NCBI GenBank assembly: GCA_964471915.1
Contig: CAYYID010000001.1
Location: 1 to 64,000, forward strand
Source of the DNA: JAIEPW01 sp964471915
GTDB lineage: Bacteria > Acidobacteriota > Terriglobia > Bryobacterales > Bryobacteraceae
Direction: 5' to 3'
Length of the DNA: 64,000 nt
Shown: positions 53,387-60,833 of the stretch, in pieces
Position numbering within the stretch: the first letter of the stretch is position 1
How the letters are laid out: every line of letters starts with the position of its first letter
Position numbers and translations under genes: made by a program
The notes under the pieces: generated by a model
Database searches by the model: none
The model's input: the letters and a program-made list of their open reading frames with translations, nothing else
Told to the model about the DNA's origin: nothing

Positions 53387-53884
53387 ATGCCTGATTTCGT
53401 CGGAAACAGTTTCCCCACCCGAACGGCCTTCGACTACTTCAACCGGAAGCCCGTGGCGGACTTGTTCGCTAAGGAGATGAACCCGATCAATGCCACGCTC
53501 GAAGCTGTGATCCGCAAGTTGGGCGCGCTGGCGGACCGCGTTGCCCGGCTCGAAAGGGCCTTGCACGTCGGGGACGACGGTTCCGTGGTGCTCGCAGCTT
53601 CGGGACCGCTGTCGCTGTTATCCGTTCAGCAAGTGGTGGTGAGCGCGCCTCAGCGTGTTCAGGTGCAGTGCGGAACCAACTCGGTCTCCATCGATGCCAC
53701 CAAGCTGGCGATCTCTTCCGCCAGCAAGATCGACCTGGCGGCTCCGTCGGTCGGGATTGCCGCGGGCACCGTCACCATGAGTGCCGCCATGATTCAGGCC
53801 TCCGGCACCTTCAAGTGCGACACGATGATCGCGAACTCCGTGGTCGGGTCGAGCTACACGCCCGGCGCCGGCAACATCTGGTGA
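53387..53884 (+). CDS. Beta-helix-like tail/puncturing-type protein, copy 2
   Basis: 165 aa, paralogue of 51931-52428: the same length, coiled N-terminus (ALADRVARLERALHVGDDGSVVL), short-strand repeats (QVVVSAPQRVQVQCGTNSVSID...) and C-terminal CDTMIANSVVGSSYTPGAGNIW. The N-terminal ~40 residues differ completely, as expected of an exchangeable tip or partner-binding part. Function unknown. Confidence 0.6.
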   Translation: MPDFVGNSFPTRTAFDYFNRKPVADLFAKEMNPINATLEAVIRKLGALADRVARLERALHVGDDGSVVLAASGPLSLLSVQQVVVSAPQRVQVQCGTNSVSIDATKLAISSASKIDLAAPSVGIAAGTVTMSAAMIQASGTFKCDTMIANSVVGSSYTPGAGNIW

Positions 53885-53888
53885 CGCG

Positions 53889-55073
53889 CTACGCCCGCCC
53901 GATGGTTTCGAGCGCGGTGCGGCAGGCCTCGAACACCTGCGCGAGGATCGCGGACGTCGTGGCGTCCGCTCCGTCGCGCCGCGTGTGCCCCCACTGATTG
54001 CGGCCGATAACGCCGAATGCGCGATAGCCGTGCTCCTGGATGTTCTTCAGTTCACCCGGACCCGACCCGGCCCGGATCTGGTGATTCGGGATCCCCGCGA
54101 AGGCCGCGCGAATCGCGGGAGCGAGCGCTTCGTCCGCCGTGGACGATCCGGCGTCCTTGCGGCTCGTGGGTTCGCCCTGGTCCCAGGCGCGGACGGCGGC
54201 GTTGGCGCCGAGGTGCAGCCAGACGGCCGTCTCGGCCGGCTTGGGCGCCAGAGCCGAAGCAAAGAACTTCGCGGCGCCCAGGTAGTCGAGTTCGTGGCCG
54301 GAGTTGGCGACGAATAGGAAGCTATGCGGCAGGCCGGACGCGGACGCCCACTGCGCCAGCGCCAGCCAGACCGCCAGGCCGGAGCCGCGTTCGCCGCCGC
54401 AGCCGAACCAGCCGCTATACGGCGTCGAGACGGCGATCCACCGCGGACCCCGGCGCAGGACCCCGTACACATTACGGGCCGCGACGTTCTTTTCCAGCTT
54501 CCCGGCAATGCGAATCCGCACCGAGGCCGGCGGGGCCTGCGCGAGGGCGGCCGCGTCGGTCGCCGCGAGCAGCACCCGCGGGATCCGCTGCGGCTGGAAC
54601 GGAACGGCGTTCTGCGCCACCACTTGCGCGCCGGAGGTGGCGGTAATGGTCGCGGCAGCGCCGGACTCGGCGATCCACTTGGCCATGGGCCGGGGGGCGG
54701 TCGCCGGATCCCGGCCGAACAGGACCCCCTTGCCGGCGTAGTCCTTGCCGTCTGGCGCGTAGACCGCCAGCGGGACCTCCAGGTCGGCCGCCACGGGCAG
54801 CCACAGCGGAAAGGCATCCAGCTTTCGCGCACCGGCTTCGAGCGAGCACGCCTCCAGAAAGAACTGGTCGAGGTTCCAGGGGTGGAAGTTCGCCGCGAAT
54901 CCGGCGGCCTTCAGGCGCGCATGCAGCCAGGCTCCGGTCTCGCGGTCCGCCGGAGTCGCGGTGCGATGCTCGCCGAACGCGACGTACTTCTCTACGTCCG
55001 CCAGCAGGGCGGCGCCGCGGTCCTGGGCGAGCGCGGCGGCGGGCAGCGTCAGCAAGGTCCGGCGAGAAAGCAT
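53889..55073 (-). CDS. Exported M28-like hydrolase with degenerate metal site
   Basis: 394 aa from the ATG at 55073. TAT/Sec-like leader (MLSRRTLLTLPAAALA). The M28/PA-domain architecture is recognisable: KYVAFGEHRTATPADRETGAWL, a PA-like insert, then STPYSGWFGCGGERGSG, SGHELDYLGAAKF, LHLGANAAV and WGHTRRDGADATTS. The usual zinc ligands H-x-D and the D of the metal-bridging site appear as TPYS and GGER, and the EE pair as HE; the final His is kept. It is probably catalytically altered or inactive. It is divergent from the carboxylesterase. Confidence 0.75.
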   Translation of the reverse strand: MLSRRTLLTLPAAALAQDRGAALLADVEKYVAFGEHRTATPADRETGAWLHARLKAAGFAANFHPWNLDQFFLEACSLEAGARKLDAFPLWLPVAADLEVPLAVYAPDGKDYAGKGVLFGRDPATAPRPMAKWIAESGAAATITATSGAQVVAQNAVPFQPQRIPRVLLAATDAAALAQAPPASVRIRIAGKLEKNVAARNVYGVLRRGPRWIAVSTPYSGWFGCGGERGSGLAVWLALAQWASASGLPHSFLFVANSGHELDYLGAAKFFASALAPKPAETAVWLHLGANAAVRAWDQGEPTSRKDAGSSTADEALAPAIRAAFAGIPNHQIRAGSGPGELKNIQEHGYRAFGVIGRNQWGHTRRDGADATTSAILAQVFEACRTALETIGRA

Positions 55074-55115
55074 GATACCGGTGGACACTTCACGGTGTCC
55101 GATGGTAACAACCTT

Positions 55116-56672
55116 ATGCGCACCGGATGGCTGGCTCTCGTTTCCACCGCGGCTCTCGCGGCGGGTTTTCCCGAGGTAGTGAAAGTGGACGGCGGCGAGC
55201 TCCGCGGGGCCATCCAGGACGGCATCGGCTCGTTCCGCGGGATCCCGTATGCCGCTCCGCCGGTCGGCGGCTTGCGCTGGCGCGCGCCCCGGCGGGCCCC
55301 AGCCTGGGCAGGCGTCCGGGAGGCGCTCCGGTACGGCTCCTCCTGCCTCCAGGGACGGTCGCCGGACGCCGCGCGCGGTACGCAGAGCGAGGACTGCCTG
55401 TACCTGAACGTCTGGACGGGAGCGGCGGCGCCCGGCGAACGGCGTCCCGTCATGGTATGGATCCACGGCGGCGGGCTCCAGAACGGCAGCGGCTCGGGAG
55501 CCAGTTACGAAGGTTCCGCGCTTGCGGCACAGGGCGTCGTCGTCGTGACCATCAACTATCGCCTCAACGTCTTCGGGTTCCTGGGGCATGCCCAGATGAG
55601 CGCGGAGGACGAGCATGGGTCCTCCGGGAACTTCGGGTTTCTGGACCAGATCGCCGCGCTCGAGTGGGTGCGGCGCGATATTGGAGCGTTCGGGGGCGAT
55701 TCCGCGAACATTACGATATTCGGCGAGTCCTCCGGTTCCTGGAGCGTCAACGCGCTGATGGCGTCGCCCCTGGCAAGAGGGCTGTTCCACCGGGCGATCG
55801 GCGAGAGCGGCGGACTGCTGGAGCCGAACCCGCACCTCAAGACGTCCTTCCCCGGCGCAGACTCCGCGGAACGCATCGGCGAGCGGTTCTTCGCGGCCAT
55901 CGGCGCGGAGTCCCTGGCGGCGGCGCGCGCCAGGCCCGCGGCGGAGGTCCTGGCCGCGGCCTTCACGGAGCAGGGAACGCCCCGGTTCCGGTTCTCGCCT
56001 TCCGTGGACGGCTGGTTCTGGCCGGACGAGGTGTTCGCGCTGTACGCGGCTGCGAAGCACCACGACGTTCCGCTGCTGCTCGGGTTCAACGCCGACGAGG
56101 GCGCGCAGTTTGCCGAGCGTCCCGCGGCCGTGTCGGCCGAGGCGTGGGAGGAAGCGGCGAAACGCCAGTTCGGCGAACTCGCCGCCGGGTACTTGAAGCT
56201 CTACCCCGGCGCGACGCCGGAGCAGCGGCTCGACTCCGCGGCGCGGCGGTTCCGCGACGAGCGGCACTTGTGGAAAATGCGCACCTGGGCGGCAGCCATG
56301 GCGGGCAGGAAGTCGAAGGCCTATCTCTATTACTTCTCCAGGATCCCGCCGGGACCGGATAGCGCCCGGCTGCGGGCGCACCATGCGGCAGAGATCCCAT
56401 ACGTCTTCGCGAATCTGGCCCGGTTGAACCGGCCCTGGACAGAAACGGACCGGCGCGTTTCGGCGGCGATGTCCGCCGCATGGGTCCGGTTCGCCAGGAC
56501 CGGAGATCCGAACGGCGGCGATCTCCCGCGATGGCGGCCGTACGACCACCAGTCCTCGCCGTACCTGGAGTTCGGGGACACGATCGTCCCCGGCGGGAAC
56601 CTCCACCCGGAGGCGTTCTCGTTCTGGGACCGCTACTTCGCCACCCAGCGCGCCCGCCGGGCCACGCCGTAA
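55116..56672 (+). CDS. Secreted carboxylesterase (type-B family)
   Basis: 518 aa from the ATG at 55116, with a signal peptide (GWLALVSTAALAAG). Family marks: FRGIPYAAPPVG, EDCLYLNVW, oxyanion HGGG (117-120), nucleophile S205 in FGESSGS, the acid in GFNADEG and the histidine in HHAAEIPYVF. Length and order match bacterial type-B esterases. Substrate unknown. Confidence 0.93.
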   Translation: MRTGWLALVSTAALAAGFPEVVKVDGGELRGAIQDGIGSFRGIPYAAPPVGGLRWRAPRRAPAWAGVREALRYGSSCLQGRSPDAARGTQSEDCLYLNVWTGAAAPGERRPVMVWIHGGGLQNGSGSGASYEGSALAAQGVVVVTINYRLNVFGFLGHAQMSAEDEHGSSGNFGFLDQIAALEWVRRDIGAFGGDSANITIFGESSGSWSVNALMASPLARGLFHRAIGESGGLLEPNPHLKTSFPGADSAERIGERFFAAIGAESLAAARARPAAEVLAAAFTEQGTPRFRFSPSVDGWFWPDEVFALYAAAKHHDVPLLLGFNADEGAQFAERPAAVSAEAWEEAAKRQFGELAAGYLKLYPGATPEQRLDSAARRFRDERHLWKMRTWAAAMAGRKSKAYLYYFSRIPPGPDSARLRAHHAAEIPYVFANLARLNRPWTETDRRVSAAMSAAWVRFARTGDPNGGDLPRWRPYDHQSSPYLEFGDTIVPGGNLHPEAFSFWDRYFATQRARRATP

Positions 56673-56718
56673 CCGGAGCGCGGCCTCCGGTGTCCGAGAG
56701 CGGAACGAGGTGACGGCA

Positions 56719-58602
56719 ATGGCTCACGGCTGGTCCCGGCGGGAAGCGTTCGCGCTCGGCGTTTCGCTCGGCGGCTGGAAACTGCTCGGGGAAGAGTTGC
56801 CGCCCCAGTCGGTCCAGGACCGCTATTACAGCCGGATGCTGGAACGCTGGAAGGCGATGGGCGTCAAACCCGACGCCAACCAGCACTACTGGATGACGAT
56901 CACGGCCCGGTATCGGACGGACCCGGCGCGGATCGCGCGCGCTCTGCCGCCGCCCCTGGAGCTGGACCCCGAGTATCCCGAGGTGCAGTTGAACTTCTTC
57001 ATGTTTCTGGCCCCGCCCGAAACCTGGACCGCCTTCGTCCCGAACTGGACCTATTCCGAGAGCGACCTCATGCTTGCCTGCAAGTATCAGGGCCGCCGGT
57101 GCATGACCGCCGTGTCCCTGGTGCTCGACCAGGATTTCGGGCGCTACGCCGGCCGCGAGTCCCAGCAGTTGCGCAAGAAGGACGGGCGCGTCCTGGTGGA
57201 TTGCAACGGCAGGACCGCTCGCGCCTGGACCACCCGGCACGGGCAGTTGCTGGCGGCCATCGAGACCGAGGTGACGGACCAGCCGGCGCACCCCCGGTTC
57301 CTGCACCGCGAGGTCGGTTGGGGCTGGATGCGGCACGAATTCCGCCTCGCCGCGGACTGGCGGCGCGGGTTGATCGCGGAAGAACATCCGGTCCAGTTCT
57401 GGCGGCACTTCGGTTACGACGAGGGCGAAATCACCGGGCTCGCACCGGAAGCCGACATGGCCAAAATGCCCCGCGCCGGCGACCTGGCGAAGACCCAGCT
57501 GGTGCTGGGCACGCAGAATTCGCTCGACCCCTACGGCGAGTTCCCGGTACGGGAACTGCTCGGTGTCACCTTCTTCAAGGGGCCGGGCACGCGCCCGGGA
57601 GGCGCGTCGGTGCCGCGCGGTCCCGAAAAGAAGCTGGTGAAGCTGCGCGCGGACCGCGAGCGGTCGCTGCAACAGGACGTGGATCGCAAGGCGATGGAAG
57701 CGTTCGCCTACGCCGCAAAGGCCTACGATCCGCCGGTGAGCAAGGGCAAAGTGATCGTCCCGGCCGGCTGGCCGGAGAACGGCTCCACCATTCGCCTGTC
57801 GCCGGAAGTGATCGCGAAGGCCAAGGCGCGGCCGTCCTATGACCTGGATCCGGTCGACGTGGCGGATCTGATCCTCACCGTGGATCCCGCGAAACATGCC
57901 GCTTCGGTGCCGAAGCCGCTCACCGCCGGCCCGGCGCCCGAACTGCGGATCCTGGCGGTCCGCTGCCAGCGCAGCGACCTGACGCTGCATCCCTTCACGG
58001 AATTGTGGCTGCTCACCCGCTGCGAAAGCGGCGGCAAGCCCGCGTGGTTTGCGCTCTCTCACGTCACCGGCTGGGAAGGCGATGTGCTGATGGGCCGCGA
58101 GACGTGGGGCTATCCGACCAAGCTCGGCGAGCCGTCCGTCACCGTCGACGTGAACCAGGTTGACATCCTGGGGCGGCGCCTGCACCGGGACTTCTTCTCG
58201 GCGGCGCTGCCCCTTGCCCTGGGCGAGGAGAACGGCACGCCGCGCGAGCTGGTCGTCATCGGCGCGCGGCGCAGCGGCAAGGACGTTACGCCCCGGGTGA
58301 GGCTGATTGCCCAGCCGTGGACCATCGAACTCGCGCGCATGCGCCGGGTGATCGCGGCAGAGGCGTTCTTCGAGTTCCCCGACCAGCCCGGCCCCGCGAA
58401 GATCGGGCGTCCGGAGCCGTGGTTCGATTTCGCCGGCGCCCGGCTGGCCTCCGCCTCCTTCGGCCGCGGCCGCGTGCGCCGGATGCCCGCGCAAGTGCTC
58501 GCGCCCATCGAGGACTCCCTGATCCGCAAGCTCCTCGACGACCGCATGGACGGCTGGGAAGGCCGCAACCCCGTGACCGCGACGTACCTGGTGAACGGCT
58601 GA
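56719..58602 (+). CDS. Double-domain acetoacetate-decarboxylase-like protein
   Basis: 627 aa. ATG at 56719 has GAGG 8 nt upstream (a GTG at 56710 is possible). Two ADC folds are fused. The first (residues ~50-250) has ARIARALPPPLELD, FVPNWTYSESDLML and GRYAGRESQQLRKKDG. The second (residues ~400-620) has ALSHVTGWEGDVLMGRETWGYPTKLGEP, where GYPTKL aligns with the Schiff-base lysine region GFPKKL of ADC. The N-terminal GWSRREAFALGVSLGGW may be a TAT-like leader. Substrate unknown. The next gene starts 1 bp after its stop, so the two are coupled. Confidence 0.75.
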   Translation: MAHGWSRREAFALGVSLGGWKLLGEELPPQSVQDRYYSRMLERWKAMGVKPDANQHYWMTITARYRTDPARIARALPPPLELDPEYPEVQLNFFMFLAPPETWTAFVPNWTYSESDLMLACKYQGRRCMTAVSLVLDQDFGRYAGRESQQLRKKDGRVLVDCNGRTARAWTTRHGQLLAAIETEVTDQPAHPRFLHREVGWGWMRHEFRLAADWRRGLIAEEHPVQFWRHFGYDEGEITGLAPEADMAKMPRAGDLAKTQLVLGTQNSLDPYGEFPVRELLGVTFFKGPGTRPGGASVPRGPEKKLVKLRADRERSLQQDVDRKAMEAFAYAAKAYDPPVSKGKVIVPAGWPENGSTIRLSPEVIAKAKARPSYDLDPVDVADLILTVDPAKHAASVPKPLTAGPAPELRILAVRCQRSDLTLHPFTELWLLTRCESGGKPAWFALSHVTGWEGDVLMGRETWGYPTKLGEPSVTVDVNQVDILGRRLHRDFFSAALPLALGEENGTPRELVVIGARRSGKDVTPRVRLIAQPWTIELARMRRVIAAEAFFEFPDQPGPAKIGRPEPWFDFAGARLASASFGRGRVRRMPAQVLAPIEDSLIRKLLDDRMDGWEGRNPVTATYLVNG

Positions 58603-58603
58603 C

Positions 58604-60832
58604 ATGCGCGCCTGGCTCCTGCTCGCGACCGCCGCCACGGTGCTCGCCCGGCCCGATTACCTGCGCCCGGCGATGAAGTTCGGAGCGCAGGATTGCTCGT
58701 TCTGTCATCTCGACGCCTCCGGCGGCGAGGGCTGGAACGCCCGCGGTGAGTGGCTGGTGAAGCAGAAAGAGGAGCGCAACGCCGGGGCGATCCAGGTCGA
58801 ATGGCTCAGCGCGTACCGGGCCGCTCCGGAACCGGTAGTGCGCAAGAGCGCCGCGGCGAAACCCAGGCCCGCCCCGGCGAAAGCGAAGCCCGCCGCCGTT
58901 CCCTCCCGGATCCTGCCGCAGGGCAAGGCCCCGCGTTATACGACGCGCGACGGCGAGTGGCCCGCCTACGCCGGCGAACTGTCCGCAAACAAGTATTCGC
59001 CGCTGGCGCAGATCGACGCGAAGAACGTCGCGTCGCTCGAAAAGGCGTGGACCTGGGAAGCCTTCGATAATTACCGCCACGCCGGCGCGCGCCCGCCGCG
59101 CGCGGCGGGCGATGCCGCTGAAGGCGGCGATTCGCCGGTACCCGACGGCTTCAAGGCCACGCCGCTCATGGTGAACGGACGCATGTACGTCCGCACGAAT
59201 TACTCGGGCGTCGCGGCGCTCGACCCGGAGTCCGGCAGGACCCTGTGGACTTTCGATCCCAAGGTCACCGCCCGGCCAGGTATGTACGGCTTCGCCACCC
59301 GCGGCCTGGGGCATTGGAAAGGGGGCGCCGAGTCCCGCCTGTTGCTCTCCACCGGCGACGGCTACCTGATCGCCCTCGACCCCGTGACTGGCGAGATGCT
59401 GAATGGCTTCGGCGAGAGAGGCCGCGTGGACCTCACCGCCGGACTGCGGCGTCCGCTGGACCGCGCGATGGTCAACTTCAGCGCCCCGCCCCTGATCTGC
59501 GGGGATGTGGTAATCATCGGCAACCAGGTGGCCGACGGCCCGCCCGGACAGACCCGCGGCAAACAGGATCCCCGGTGGCGCGACAACGTCCCGCTCGGCG
59601 ACATCCGCGGCTACGACGTGCGCACCGGCAAACTGCTGTGGGTCTTCCAGACCGTCCCCCAACAGGGTGAGTTCGGCAACGAAACCTGGGGCGCCGAAAG
59701 CTGGAAGTGGATGGGCAACACCAACGTCTGGTCCATCATGAGCGCCGACGAGGACCTCGGCTACGTGTACCTGCCGGTCACCGCGCCCACCAACAACTTC
59801 TGGGGCGGCGACCGTCCCGGCGAGAATCTGTTCGCGACGTCCATCGTCTGCCTGGACGCGCGCACCGGCAAGCGCGTCTGGCACTTCCAGACCGTGCACC
59901 ACGACATCTGGGACTACGACCTGCCGGCCGCGCCGAACCTGGTGGATATCGCCGTGGAGGGCAAGCCGGTGAAGGCCGTCGCCCAGATCGGCAAGACCGG
60001 CTTCGTCTATGTCCTCGATCGCGTCACCGGCCAGCCCGTGTGGCCCATCGAGGAACGTCCCGTGCCGCAGACCACCTTACCGGGTGAATGGACGGCCCGG
60101 ACGCAGCCGCATCCCACCAAGCCGCCGCCGTTCGAGATGCAGGGCTTCACCGACGATCACCTGATCGACTTCACGCCGGAACTGCGCGCCGCGGCACTCG
60201 CCGCCACGCGCGGCATGGCCCGCGGTCCGCTGTTCACGCCGCTCAACGAAAAGCAGCCCGTGTTTCTGGTGCCGGGCTACGGCGGCGGCGGGAACTGGGG
60301 CGGTGGCAGCTTCGACCCAGAGACCGGCTACTTCTATGTATCGTCGCGGCGCATCCCGACGATCCTCCAGATGCGCCCCGTGGATCCCGCGAGGTTCGGC
60401 TATCCCTGGATCCGGGAGTTCAAGACCGCCACCCTAAGCGGCCTGCCGGTGCTGAAACCGCCCTACGGGACCATTACCGCGTACGACCTGAACGCGGGCC
60501 GGATCGCCTGGCAGATCGCCAACGGCGATGGTCCGCGCAACCACCCCCTGCTCAAGGGCCTGAACCTGCCGCCGCTCGGCAATCCCAACGCGTCGGGGAT
60601 CCTGGTGACGAAGTCGCTCCTGTTCTGCGGGGACCGCGGCGGGCGCGGCAACCCGCCGGTGATGCGCGCCTATGACAAGGTGAGCGGCCGCGCCGTGTGG
60701 GAGCAGATTCTCGAGGGCGGGTATCACGAGGCTCCGCCGGTCACGTACCTGTGGAAGGGCAAGCAGTACGTCGTGATCGCGACAGGCGGACAACTGGAGC
60801 CGGCCCGTCTCACCGCGTACCGGCTGCCGTGA
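58604..60832 (+). CDS. PQQ-dependent dehydrogenase with N-terminal c-type haem motif
   Basis: 742 aa. Signal peptide, then CSFCH (31-35), a c-type haem-binding site, a Pro/Ala linker, and a PQQ beta-propeller with repeated G.L.W.F blades (YDVRTGKLLWVFQTV, LDARTGKRVWHFQTVHHDIWDYD, YDLNAGRIAWQI). NNFWGGDRPGENLFATS and GGGGNWGGGSF are conserved in the quinate/glucose dehydrogenase-like family. It oxidises a sugar or alcohol in the periplasm and passes electrons through its own haem. Co-transcribed with the double-ADC protein. Confidence 0.88.
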   Translation: MRAWLLLATAATVLARPDYLRPAMKFGAQDCSFCHLDASGGEGWNARGEWLVKQKEERNAGAIQVEWLSAYRAAPEPVVRKSAAAKPRPAPAKAKPAAVPSRILPQGKAPRYTTRDGEWPAYAGELSANKYSPLAQIDAKNVASLEKAWTWEAFDNYRHAGARPPRAAGDAAEGGDSPVPDGFKATPLMVNGRMYVRTNYSGVAALDPESGRTLWTFDPKVTARPGMYGFATRGLGHWKGGAESRLLLSTGDGYLIALDPVTGEMLNGFGERGRVDLTAGLRRPLDRAMVNFSAPPLICGDVVIIGNQVADGPPGQTRGKQDPRWRDNVPLGDIRGYDVRTGKLLWVFQTVPQQGEFGNETWGAESWKWMGNTNVWSIMSADEDLGYVYLPVTAPTNNFWGGDRPGENLFATSIVCLDARTGKRVWHFQTVHHDIWDYDLPAAPNLVDIAVEGKPVKAVAQIGKTGFVYVLDRVTGQPVWPIEERPVPQTTLPGEWTARTQPHPTKPPPFEMQGFTDDHLIDFTPELRAAALAATRGMARGPLFTPLNEKQPVFLVPGYGGGGNWGGGSFDPETGYFYVSSRRIPTILQMRPVDPARFGYPWIREFKTATLSGLPVLKPPYGTITAYDLNAGRIAWQIANGDGPRNHPLLKGLNLPPLGNPNASGILVTKSLLFCGDRGGRGNPPVMRAYDKVSGRAVWEQILEGGYHEAPPVTYLWKGKQYVVIATGGQLEPARLTAYRLP

Positions 60833-60833
60833 G

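Noticed and set aside
56086..58638. 850-codon open frame on the minus strand
   Set aside because: It is antisense to the carboxylesterase and double-ADC genes and rich in Arg/Gly/Pro without motifs.
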